DNA of 64,000 nt, taken from NCBI GenBank assembly GCA_963830775.1, contig CAWHNT010000047.1, positions 868,001 through 932,000 on the forward strand, given 5' to 3'. Of the stretch, positions 35,294 to 43,420 are shown piece by piece. The DNA is from CAWHNT01 sp963830775. Its GTDB lineage: Bacteria; Pseudomonadota; Alphaproteobacteria; Geminicoccales; Geminicoccaceae. How positions within the stretch are numbered: the first letter of the stretch is position 1; each line of letters opens with the position of its first letter. The translations under genes and the position numbers were made by a program. The notes under the pieces were generated by a model, which saw only the letters and a program-made list of their open reading frames with translations, was not told the origin of the DNA and made no database searches.

Positions 35294-35451
35294 AGGGGCG
35301 GCTGAGTGCCTCATGATGCGGTGCCGACGCATAGTCGGACCCATCGCGCGCACAGGTCGCTTCTGCCGGCATTCATGCAACGCCTCCGGCATTGGCGCCT
35401 GCTGAGTCGGCCTGCTACGGTGCCCCAACCAAGCAGGGAGGCAGAGGCGGC

Positions 35452-36957
35452 GTGCAGCCGATCCTCAGGCTCGATTCCGTCAGCAAGACATTCCCCGGTG
35501 TTCGCGCGTTGGACAGCGTGCAGTTCGACGTGCGGCCGGGCGAGGTGCATGCGCTGCTGGGCGAGAACGGTGCCGGCAAGTCGACGCTGATCAAGATCAT
35601 GTCGGGCGTGCACGAGCCCGACGGCGGGACGGTCGAGCTCGACGGCAAGCCGGTCCGGCTCGGCCGGCCGCAGGATGCCCAGAGGGCCGGCATCGCCACG
35701 ATCTACCAGGAGCTGCTGCTCTTTCCCGAGCTCACCGTGGCGGAGAACATCTTCGCCGGCCATGCGCCGCGGCGGCGCTGGGGCGGGATCGACTGGAGCC
35801 TGATGCGGCCGAGGGCCAGGGAGATCCTGGCCTCGCTCGACATCCATGACCTGGACGTCGACCGCACGGTCGGTGCCCTGTCGGTCGGGAACCGCCAGCG
35901 GGTCGAGATCGCCAAGGCATTGTCCCAGAACGCACGCGTCCTGATCATGGACGAGCCCACGGCGGCCCTCACCGAGGCCGATGTCGAGCGCCTGTTCGCG
36001 ATCGTGCGCCTGCTGAAGGCCCGCGGCGTGGGGATCGTCTATATCAGTCACCGGCTGGTCGAGGTGTTCGAGCTCGCCGACCGGGTGACGGTGCTGCGCG
36101 ACGGCAGGCATGTCGGCACCCGCGAGGTGGCGGAGACGCGCGAGGACGAGCTGATCACGATGATGGTCGGCCGTGCTCTCGATGCCCTGTTCCCGAAGAC
36201 CGCGGCCGAGATCGGGCCGCCGGTGCTCGAGGTTCGGGGGCTCTCGGGCAGGCCGCAGCTGCGCGACATCGACCTCACGCTGCATCGGGGTGAGATCGTC
36301 GGCCTGGCCGGCCTGGTGGGTGCCGGGCGCAGCGAGCTGGCCCAGGCCCTGTTCGGGATCACGCCGCCGGATGCGGGGGAAATCCTGCTCGACGGCCGGC
36401 CGGTGCGGATCGCCGGCCCGCGCGACGCGATCCGGCTGGGCATCGCCTATGTGCCCGAGGATCGGGGGCAGCAGGGCCTCGTCCGGCCGATGCGGATCAG
36501 GGAGAACGCGTCGCTTGCCGTGCTGCGTCGGCTGGCCAAAGGCGGCTTCATCGACTTCCCGGCCGAGGCCGAGCTGGCGCGCAGCATCATCCGCCAGTTC
36601 GGAGTGCGGGCCTCGGGCATCGAGCAGGCGGTGGGCAAGCTCTCGGGCGGCAACCAGCAGAAGGTCGTGCTCGGCAAGTGGCTGGCAACCAAGCCGCGCG
36701 TGCTGATCATGGACGAGCCCACGCGCGGCATCGATGTCGGGGCCAAGGCCGAGATCCACCGGCTGATGAGCGAGCTGGCAGGGCAGGGGCTCGCGATCCT
36801 GATGATCTCCTCCGAGCTGCCTGAGATCCTGGGCATGAGCGACCGGGTCCTGGTGATGCGGCAGGGTCGGCTCGTGGCCGAGTTCCCGCGCGCCCGGGCG
36901 AGCCAGGAGGCGATCGCCGGTGCGATGATGCATGCGGCCGAGCCGGCGGCGGCCTGA
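35452..36957 (+). CDS. Sugar ABC transporter ATP-binding protein (CUT2/RbsA type, double ATPase)
   Basis: 501-residue protein with two nucleotide-binding domains, as in RbsA/XylG/RhaT-type importers. In domain 1, Walker A is LGENGAGKST, the signature is SVGNRQRVEIAKAL and Walker B is VLIMDEPTAAL. In domain 2, the Walker A region GLVGAGRSE is degenerate, the signature is LSGGNQQKVVLGKWL and Walker B is LIMDEPTRGID. GTG 35452 is chosen because GGGAGG precedes it and it gives the standard QPILRLDSVSKTFPG start. It energises the fused permease that begins 3 bp downstream. Confidence 0.93.
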   Translation: MQPILRLDSVSKTFPGVRALDSVQFDVRPGEVHALLGENGAGKSTLIKIMSGVHEPDGGTVELDGKPVRLGRPQDAQRAGIATIYQELLLFPELTVAENIFAGHAPRRRWGGIDWSLMRPRAREILASLDIHDLDVDRTVGALSVGNRQRVEIAKALSQNARVLIMDEPTAALTEADVERLFAIVRLLKARGVGIVYISHRLVEVFELADRVTVLRDGRHVGTREVAETREDELITMMVGRALDALFPKTAAEIGPPVLEVRGLSGRPQLRDIDLTLHRGEIVGLAGLVGAGRSELAQALFGITPPDAGEILLDGRPVRIAGPRDAIRLGIAYVPEDRGQQGLVRPMRIRENASLAVLRRLAKGGFIDFPAEAELARSIIRQFGVRASGIEQAVGKLSGGNQQKVVLGKWLATKPRVLIMDEPTRGIDVGAKAEIHRLMSELAGQGLAILMISSELPEILGMSDRVLVMRQGRLVAEFPRARASQEAIAGAMMHAAEPAAA

Positions 36958-36960
36958 GGC

Positions 36961-38943
36961 ATGGCGCTCGCCAGCGCACCGGCACGCCGTCCGTGGGGCA
37001 TCGGCGGCATCCTGCGCCACCTTGGCAGCCAGGAGGCCGTGCTCCTGCTCTGCATCGTTCTGCTGTTCGTGCTCGTAGGCGCCTACAACCCCCGCTTCCT
37101 GAGCCAGAACAACCTGCAGAGCATCTTCCTCGGCAACGCCTACATCGCCGTGGCGGCGATCGGCATGTCGATGGTGATCATCTCAGGCAATATCGACATC
37201 TCGGTCGGTGCCCTGATCGGCGTGCTGGCCACGATCAGCGGCTCGCTCGCGGTGGCGGGCCTGCCCATCATCGTGAGCTGGGTGGTGCCGGTCCTGTGCG
37301 GGATCGCGGTCGCCGGGCTGATCGGGTGGATGGTGGCCTATCTCCGCATCCCCTCGATCGTGGTCACGCTGGGCATGCTCTCGATCCTCAAGGGCGGGCT
37401 GATCAGCGTCACCGGCGGGGTGTGGATCAGCAACCTGCCGCCGGGCTACCACCTGGCGCAGATGCGGCCTCTGGGCGTGCCCATGCCGGTCTGGTTCATG
37501 GTCGTGCTCACGGCCTCGGCCGCCTTCTGGATGCGCTACTCGGCAACGGGCCGTGCCATCTATGCCGTGGGCGGCAATGCGGAGGCCGCACGCCTCTCCG
37601 GCATCTCGCAGCGGCGCACCGTCGTCACCGTGTTCCTGATCCACGGCTTCTTCACCGGGGTCGCCGCGGTCCTCTTCGCGACCCAGCTCAGCGTCATCCA
37701 GTCGACCGTGCCGCCGAACCTGGAGCTCAGCATCATCACGGCCTCGGTCGTGGGCGGGGTGAGCATCCTGGGCGGGACGGGCACGGTGGTGGGCTCGACC
37801 CTTGCCGCGATCCTGCTGGCCGGCATCGGCTCCTCGCTGATCTTCGTCAGCATCTCGCCCTACTGGCTGAGGGCTGTTCAGGGCGTGCTGATCCTGCTGA
37901 CGGTCCTGGCCGACCTCATGCGCCGACAGCGCCAGGCGCGGCGGATTCTGACGGGCGTGGAGACATCCGCCGAGGCAAGGTCCCAGCTCCTCGGCCGCTC
38001 CCGGGATGCGCTGCTCGGCCACGAGGGCGTGCTCGCCGCCATCCTGATCGGGGCACTCATCGTTCTGGCGACGCTGACCGACCGCTTCCTCACCACCGAC
38101 AACCTGCTCAACCAAGGCCGGCTGGTGGCCGAGATCGGGCTCGTGGCCCTGCCGATGACCTTCATCATCATCACCGGCGGGATCGACCTCTCCGTAGGCT
38201 CGATCATGGGCCTGTGCGCGATCCTCCTCGGCGTGCTGTGGAAGAACCTGGGGCTGCCGCTCGAGGCTGCGATCGTCGGCACGCTCGCGGCCGGTGCGCT
38301 CGCAGGCTTCGTCAACGGCTGGTTCATCGCCCGCATCGGCGTGCCGCCGCTGATCATGACGCTGGCCACGCTCGCCCTCTACCGTGGCCTGGCCGAGGGG
38401 GTCAGCCAGGCCCGCTCGGTGCGGGGCTATCCCGAGTGGTTCTTCACGCTCGGCCAGGGCGACGTGCTGGGCGTGCCGACCCAGCTCTGGATCTGGGCCG
38501 TGGCCATCCTCGTCTGCGCCGTGGTCCTGGCCCGCACCACCGTCGGGCGCACGCTATACGCCATGGGCCTCAACGAGACCGCCGCCCGGTTCTCCGGCCT
38601 GCCGGTCGTGGGCATGAAGCTCGCGATCTACACCTTCTCGGGCTTCATGGCCGGGCTCGCCGCCTGGATCTTCGTGAGCCGGGTGAGCACGACGCGCTCG
38701 GACATGGGCACCGGCCTGGAGCTCGACGTGATCGCTGCCGTCGTACTGGGCGGCACCAGCATCTTCGGCGGCATCGGCACCATCGCGGGCACCGTGATCG
38801 GCGTGGTGCTGATCCAGCTGCTCAAGAACGGTCTGGCGCTCACCGGCGTGAAGGGCGATGCCACCATCGTCGTGATCGGGGCGGTGCTGATCCTCTCGAT
38901 CCTCGTTGCGAACTTCGTGCGCGATCGGCGGGGACTTGGGTAG
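36961..38943 (+). CDS. Sugar ABC transporter permease, two RbsC-type domains fused in one chain
   Basis: 660-residue membrane protein made of two full permease domains. Domain 1 is about residues 20-325, with GMSMVIISGNIDISVGALIG and the late VGGVSILGGTGTVVGS. Domain 2 is about 345-660, with PMTFIIITGGIDLSVGSIMG and LGGTSIFGGIGTIAGT. Most CUT2 systems make one homodimeric permease or two separate ones (for example RhaP and RhaQ of rhamnose importers); here both halves are a single polypeptide joined by a ~35-residue basic linker (MRRQRQARRILTGVE). The substrate is probably a deoxy sugar such as rhamnose by analogy with RhaPQ; this is inference. Confidence 0.9.
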   Translation: MALASAPARRPWGIGGILRHLGSQEAVLLLCIVLLFVLVGAYNPRFLSQNNLQSIFLGNAYIAVAAIGMSMVIISGNIDISVGALIGVLATISGSLAVAGLPIIVSWVVPVLCGIAVAGLIGWMVAYLRIPSIVVTLGMLSILKGGLISVTGGVWISNLPPGYHLAQMRPLGVPMPVWFMVVLTASAAFWMRYSATGRAIYAVGGNAEAARLSGISQRRTVVTVFLIHGFFTGVAAVLFATQLSVIQSTVPPNLELSIITASVVGGVSILGGTGTVVGSTLAAILLAGIGSSLIFVSISPYWLRAVQGVLILLTVLADLMRRQRQARRILTGVETSAEARSQLLGRSRDALLGHEGVLAAILIGALIVLATLTDRFLTTDNLLNQGRLVAEIGLVALPMTFIIITGGIDLSVGSIMGLCAILLGVLWKNLGLPLEAAIVGTLAAGALAGFVNGWFIARIGVPPLIMTLATLALYRGLAEGVSQARSVRGYPEWFFTLGQGDVLGVPTQLWIWAVAILVCAVVLARTTVGRTLYAMGLNETAARFSGLPVVGMKLAIYTFSGFMAGLAAWIFVSRVSTTRSDMGTGLELDVIAAVVLGGTSIFGGIGTIAGTVIGVVLIQLLKNGLALTGVKGDATIVVIGAVLILSILVANFVRDRRGLG

Positions 38944-39283
38944 TCACGGGCCGGCGCCGATGCCCAGGACGAAAGCCAGCGCCCTCTCCACCTCGCGCAT
39001 GGTCGCTTGGTCGGCGCGGCCGATAGTATCCCGCAAACGATGCAGCGGTGCTGCCGTGACCTTCTCAACCATGATCTCGGAGCGCTGAGCCACGCCTGTC
39101 TCGAACGTTGAATTCGATCACGACCCGGCATAGACGCCGGCCAGTGATCGTGCTTGTGAGCGGACAGACGACGATGGTGGAATAGCCTTCGGCCGAGACA
39201 ATATCTGCTTGCACGACCAGGAACGGCCGCGCCTTACCGAAGTCGCCTTTGACTGCCGCCAACACGATATCGCCACGACTCAC
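38944..39283 (-). pseudogene. mazF: MazF/PemK-type mRNA interferase toxin, one frameshift
   Basis: The N-terminal 60 residues are a clear MazF (MSRGDIVLAAVKGDFGKARP, FLVVQADIVSAEGYSTIVV, CPLTSTITG). After EFNV near 39105 the frame is lost. The expected C-terminal half reads in another frame as ETGVAQRSEIMVEKVTAAPL, LRDTIGRADQATMREVERAL and ends GIGAGP at 38944. One base is wrong, so the toxin is truncated as written. It starts at GTG 39283 overlapping the antitoxin stop, and its own end abuts the permease stop of the convergent sugar operon. Confidence 0.8.
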
Positions 39284-39540
39284 GGCAGTTTAGTCCCGGC
39301 TCGTTGTTCCTCTGCCTCGATCTCTTCCATCAGCTCGTCGAAAGCGGCTTCGCTCCAGCGCAGCGCGTCGCGCTCGTCCGCTGACCCGGCTTGCGCGCGG
39401 ATGATCTCGATTTCCTCGCGGAGCAGCGCCTGGAACTCGGGGCTGTCATTGTCCCACACCCACAGCTCAACCGGGCGCAGGCCACGGGCACGCTGCTCGC
39501 TTTGAGGAGAGGCGGACTCGCTGTCAGTCCTGGACGCCAT
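39280..39540 (-). CDS. mazE: MazE-type (DUF3018-like) antitoxin
   Basis: 86-residue antitoxin from ATG 39540 (MASRTDSESASPQSEQRARG). The core LRPVELWVWDNDSPEFQALL resembles the MazE/DUF3018 antitoxins that pair with MazF in alphaproteobacteria. The C-terminus is acidic (FDELMEEIEAEEQRAG), as expected for the toxin-wrapping part. The stop overlaps the toxin start (GTGA). The pair lies on the opposite strand, between the permease and the binding-protein gene of a sugar ABC operon. Confidence 0.8.
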   Translation of the reverse strand: MASRTDSESASPQSEQRARGLRPVELWVWDNDSPEFQALLREEIEIIRAQAGSADERDALRWSEAAFDELMEEIEAEEQRAGTKLP

Positions 39541-39705
39541 ACTGCTCGCTCCAATTATGGCTGGTGCTACGTGACACACTGGACGGACGGACGCCAGCTT
39601 CAGACGGCTGTACTGCCCGCGGAGAGCGCTTGATGGAACGGTCCGCCTGGCTCATGACACCCGTCAGGTGCCGAGCGCATCGGCCCATCAGGGAGGCTAG
39701 AGAAT

Positions 39706-40809
39706 ATGATGCGGATAACGGCCGTGGGCGTGATGATGCTGGGGGCGACGGCGGCCCTGGCGCAGGAGAGCCGTTGGGACGGTGCCGACGACCTGCCGGT
39801 CAACCCGCTCTCCTGCGAGGGTGGTGCGGCGCCCGCGGCGGCGAAGGCCTATGACGGCGCGCAGCCGACAGGTGCGGCCGACCTTGCCGGCAAGGAGCTG
39901 GTGCTGGTCGACGTGCCGAAGCTGATCGGCATCGGCTACTTCAACGCCACCTCGGCCGGCATGCAGGCTGCGGCCAAGGAGCTGGGCTCGGTCAAGGTGA
40001 CGACCGACGGGCCGACCCGGGCCAATATCGACGAGCAGATCACCTTCATCGACAACTACATCACCCGCGGCGTCAATGGCGTGCTGTTCGCCGCCAACGA
40101 CCCGGTGGCGATCGCCCCGGTGCTGAAGAAGGCGCTCTCCAAGGGCATCCATGTCATCGGCTACGACGCCAACGCGCAGCCCGATGCCCGCGAGTGGTTC
40201 GTCAACCAGGCCGAGTTCAACGGCATCGGCAAGGCCATGATCGACAACATGGCCAAGGAGATCGGCGAGGACGGCAGCTTCGCCATCGTCACCAGCACCT
40301 TCACCACGCCCAACCAGGCGCGCTGGATCGCCGAGATGGGGGCCTACCAGCAGAAGTGCCACCCGAACATGAAGTGGCTGGAGACGGTCGAGGCGCAGGA
40401 GGACAACATCCTCTCCTTCAACCAGGCGACCACGCTGATCAACAAGCACGGGGACGACCTCAAGGGCCTGTTCGGCATGACCAGCGTCGCCACGCCGGCC
40501 TCGGCCGAGGCGGTGACCCAGGCGGGGCAGTGCGGGAAGGTGGCCGTGGTGGGTCTCGCCACGCCCAACGCCATGAAGCCCTATGTGGCGGCGGACTGCG
40601 TGAAGTCGGTGGTGCTCTGGAACCCGGTCGATCTCGGCTATGCCGCCGTCCACGTCGCCCGTGCGGTCGCCGACGGCAAGCTGAAGCCCGGTGCGACCGA
40701 GGTCGAGGCCGGCAAGCTCGGCAAGCTCAAGGTCGTCAACGGCAGCGAGATCCTGCTCGGCGACCCGTTCGTCTACAGCAAGGAGAATATCGGCCAGTTC
40801 GACTTCTGA
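39706..40809 (+). CDS. Sugar ABC transporter substrate-binding protein (RhaS/LsrB-related)
   Basis: 367-residue periplasmic protein with a signal peptide (MMRITAVGVMMLGATAALA, cut before QES). It begins its mature fold at LVLVDVPKLIGIGYFNATSA and ends ENIGQFDF, endings shared by rhamnose- and AI-2-type binding proteins. LsrB-type elements are partly kept (VPKL, GYDANAQPD, VVGLATPNAMKPYV), but other AI-2 contact positions differ, so a sugar such as rhamnose is more likely. It belongs to the ATPase/permease pair upstream, although a mazEF pair on the other strand now separates them. A strong terminator follows. Confidence 0.85.
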   Translation: MMRITAVGVMMLGATAALAQESRWDGADDLPVNPLSCEGGAAPAAAKAYDGAQPTGAADLAGKELVLVDVPKLIGIGYFNATSAGMQAAAKELGSVKVTTDGPTRANIDEQITFIDNYITRGVNGVLFAANDPVAIAPVLKKALSKGIHVIGYDANAQPDAREWFVNQAEFNGIGKAMIDNMAKEIGEDGSFAIVTSTFTTPNQARWIAEMGAYQQKCHPNMKWLETVEAQEDNILSFNQATTLINKHGDDLKGLFGMTSVATPASAEAVTQAGQCGKVAVVGLATPNAMKPYVAADCVKSVVLWNPVDLGYAAVHVARAVADGKLKPGATEVEAGKLGKLKVVNGSEILLGDPFVYSKENIGQFDF

Positions 40810-40837
40810 GCTGCCCGACAGCCTTCGATCTTGCAGC

Positions 40838-40873
40838 GAGGAGGACCTGCTCTGTCGGGTCCTCCTCCTTTTT
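40838..40873 (+). terminator. Rho-independent terminator of the sugar ABC operon
   Basis: GAGGAGGACC (40838-40847) pairs perfectly with GGTCCTCCTC (40858-40867) across a 10-base loop and is followed by CTTTTT. It starts 28 bp after the binding-protein stop. It is the clearest intrinsic terminator in the window. Confidence 0.85.
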
Positions 40874-40877
40874 CAGG

Positions 40878-41549
40878 TTACGTCCGCTCGCCGGGTGGGA
40901 CATTGAAGACCGCCAGCGTGGTCTGGCCAGTCGCAAGCTGAGCCTCCCATCCCTCCTCGGCCCTGACCATCGCCAGCGCTGCTTCGAGGTGGGCCCGCGC
41001 GTCCTCCGGCGTGAGGACGACGATGCCGTCATCGTCGGCCAGGATGAGGTCGCCTGGACTGACCGGGATGCCGCCCAGCGTGACCGGGGCGTTGACCGTG
41101 CCGCGGTTCATGGACGATGGGCCTCGCGCGGTGTGGCCACGGCTGAGGACGGGGAAGTCGGGCCAGCTGGCGAGGGTGGCGATGTCACGGACGGGACCGT
41201 CGACGACGATGCCGGCGATGCCCTTGAGGCGGGCGGACCCGGAGAGCAGCTCGCCGATCATGGCGGCTTCGGGCCGGCCGCCGGCATCGACCACGATCAC
41301 GTCGCCCTGGCCCGCCTCTGCGATGGCGTGGTGGACGGGGCCGTAGTCCAGGGGCTCGCAACCGGCGGTGACGGCCGGCCCGGCCAGCCGACGGCCGGGC
41401 CCGAAGGGGCGGAGCGGGCGGATCGCGGGGTCGGCCAGGGTGCGGCCCTTCAGGAGGTCGGCGGCGATGGTCGTGGGCACCGTGGCCCAGGCGTCGATCG
41501 TGGCCCGGTCGATGGTGCGTGGGGCCGGTGCATGGATCCGGGTCGGCAT
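40878..41549 (-). CDS. RraA-family protein (HMG/CHA aldolase-like)
   Basis: 223-residue protein from ATG 41549 with AGGAGG upstream. It has the RraA/dimethylmenaquinone-methyltransferase-like fold: VPTTIAADLLKGRTLADPAI, GDVIVVDAGGRPEAAMIGEL, LKGIAGIVVDGPVRDIATLA. The metal-binding Asp and Arg lie in DGPVRD, and LILADDDGIVVLTPEDA completes the active site. Relatives are 4-hydroxy-4-methyl-2-oxoglutarate/oxaloacetate lyases or, in E. coli, an RNase E inhibitor. The neighbouring sugar importer favours a catabolic lyase of 2-keto acids; substrate unknown. Confidence 0.85.
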   Translation of the reverse strand: MPTRIHAPAPRTIDRATIDAWATVPTTIAADLLKGRTLADPAIRPLRPFGPGRRLAGPAVTAGCEPLDYGPVHHAIAEAGQGDVIVVDAGGRPEAAMIGELLSGSARLKGIAGIVVDGPVRDIATLASWPDFPVLSRGHTARGPSSMNRGTVNAPVTLGGIPVSPGDLILADDDGIVVLTPEDARAHLEAALAMVRAEEGWEAQLATGQTTLAVFNVPPGERT

Positions 41550-41779
41550 GGCCGCCTCCTTGTGTGGTCCCGCTCCCGGCTGATGCCGCGGAACGGCGGC
41601 GGAGCGCAACCTTGGCGGCGGGCGCGGCGGGAATCCATCCGGACCCCGTCGCGGTGTGGTGCGGGGTACACGGAGCTGCATCGGCGGGCTCGGTGGTGCC
41701 AAGCCGGCTGCCGGTCCCCGTTGCCGGCTTTGGCGCAAGGGTCTACCTGACGGCGCGATCGAGCATCTTGGGAGTTAGC

Positions 41780-43249
41780 GTGGAGCCGAGCGAGCTGGGC
41801 CCGCCCGGAGGGGTGCCGGCGGGCGAGCCGGGGTGGCGCCATGCCCTTCGTCAGGCCCTGCCTTATCTGCTCGGTGCGGTCATGTTCGGGATCGCGGTCT
41901 GGGTGCTGCACCGTACCCTGGGCCGCTACGACCTGGCCGACCTGCACGCCGAGCTTGCGGGCTTCACCGGCCGGCAGCTCGGGCTGGCGGTGCTGTTCAC
42001 GGCGCTGAGCTTCGCCGCCCTGGTCGGCTACGAGTATTCGGCACTCCGGCTGATCGGCCGGCCGATGCCGCTGCAAAAGCTGGCGCTGGCCTCCTTCTGC
42101 ACCCAGTCGATCGCGCACTCGACCGGCTTCGCCTTCGTCGTCGGCGCCAGCCTGCGCTATCGTTTCTACGCCGATCGCGGCATCACGCTGGTCGACGTCG
42201 CCAAGATCCAGCTCCTGTTCACGGTGACCTTCGCGCTCGGGGTCGCCACCCTTGCCGGCGGCGTGCTGCTCCTCGAGCCGTCGCGACTGGCTGCGATCAC
42301 CGGCATGCCGGACTGGCTCTGGCGCACCGGGGCCGTGCTGGGCCTCGTCCTGGTGGCTGCGTACCTCGCCTGGGGTGCCCTGTTCCACCACCCGATCCGT
42401 GTGCGCGGCCGCACCTTCAGCCTGCCGCCGGTGCGCAGCACGCTGCTCCAGATCTTCTTCGGCGTGGCCGACCTGCTGGCCGTCGCCGCCGCCCTGCACG
42501 TCCTCCTCCCGGCCTCGCTCGGGCTCTCCTATGTCGAGGTGCTGGCGATCTTCATGGCGTCGATCATCGCCGGGCTCGTCAGCCATGTGCCGGGCAGCCT
42601 GGGCGTGTTCGAATCGGCCGTGCTGCTTCTCGTCCAGCCGGCCGAGGGCCAGACCCTGCCGCTGATCGGGGCGCTGCTCGCGTTCCGGGCCTGCTATTAC
42701 CTCCTGCCCCTGACCTGCGGCGTGCTGCTGCTCACGAGTTACGAGCTCACGCGCTGGCGCCACATCATCGCGCGCTCCGCCATGACCCGGCTGGCGCCGC
42801 GCCTGCGCCCCTGGGCACCGCCGGTGGCGGCAGCACTCACCGCCCTCGCCGGCACGCTGCTCCTGCTGGCGACCGCGACACCTATCCCCGAGGCACGCGC
42901 GGCCCGGCTCGCCGCCGCCATGCCGCCGGCGTTCCTGGGCTTCAGCGGCGTGGTCTCGAGCGGGTTGGGTGTGGGCCTCCTGGTCCTCGCCCGTGGCATG
43001 GCGCTCCGCGTCGCCCAGGCCTGGGGCTGGGGGATCGTGATCCTGGCCGTGGGCACGGCCTTGTGCCTGGTCACGGCCGAACGCCCCATCGTCTGGATGC
43101 CGCTCGTTCTGGCGCTGGCAGTGCTGGTCGTGGCTCGGCACGAGTTCGTCCGCGCCCGGCCGCGCCTCAGGGCCTGGATGACGCCGGCATGGCTGGCGCT
43201 CTGCGCGGCGGGCATCGTGCTGGCGGCGGTGTTCCTGGCTCGCGGCTAG
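41780..43249 (+). CDS. MprF/YbhN-type lysylphosphatidylglycerol synthase transmembrane protein
   Basis: 489-residue polytopic membrane protein from GTG 41780 (GGGAG upstream). It matches the LPG synthase membrane region: SFCTQSIAHSTGFAFVVGAS, LRYRFYADRGITLVDVAKIQ, SHVPGSLGVFESAVLLL, AFRACYYLLPL. Four further spans follow (to residue 489), but the cytosolic lysyl-transferase domain of full MprF is missing. MprF proteins modify membrane lipids and flip them, lowering sensitivity to cationic peptides; this shorter form would be at most the flippase-like part. No partner transferase is adjacent. Confidence 0.85.
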   Translation: MEPSELGPPGGVPAGEPGWRHALRQALPYLLGAVMFGIAVWVLHRTLGRYDLADLHAELAGFTGRQLGLAVLFTALSFAALVGYEYSALRLIGRPMPLQKLALASFCTQSIAHSTGFAFVVGASLRYRFYADRGITLVDVAKIQLLFTVTFALGVATLAGGVLLLEPSRLAAITGMPDWLWRTGAVLGLVLVAAYLAWGALFHHPIRVRGRTFSLPPVRSTLLQIFFGVADLLAVAAALHVLLPASLGLSYVEVLAIFMASIIAGLVSHVPGSLGVFESAVLLLVQPAEGQTLPLIGALLAFRACYYLLPLTCGVLLLTSYELTRWRHIIARSAMTRLAPRLRPWAPPVAAALTALAGTLLLLATATPIPEARAARLAAAMPPAFLGFSGVVSSGLGVGLLVLARGMALRVAQAWGWGIVILAVGTALCLVTAERPIVWMPLVLALAVLVVARHEFVRARPRLRAWMTPAWLALCAAGIVLAAVFLARG

Positions 43250-43294
43250 CCTGGCAGGTCAGTCCTCAGCGCTTCCGCGGCACCGCCGTTTGTA

Positions 43295-43306
43295 GTATCA
43301 TGATAC
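43295..43306. promoter_or_regulatory. 12-bp perfect palindrome upstream of the subtilase gene
   Basis: GTATCATGATAC is a perfect inverted repeat in a short AT-rich patch (43290-43315), ~115 bp before the subtilase ATG. It resembles an operator for a dimeric repressor. No regulator gene is adjacent, so the assignment is speculative. Confidence 0.35.
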
Positions 43307-43420
43307 ACACAATTGAGGAGGCTCCCGATCCGAGAGCCTCAAACGCGATCCCCAAGCACAGGCCATGGAGGCAGTGGCGGACGGCCGTCCGGGCCGTCCC
43401 GAGCAGGTTGGGGAGGGTTC

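Noticed and set aside
39706..40809. LsrB autoinducer-2 binding protein
   Set aside because: Overall similarity is evident, but only some AI-2 contact positions are kept and no lsr kinase or lsrFG genes are nearby; a sugar-binding RhaS-like role is safer.
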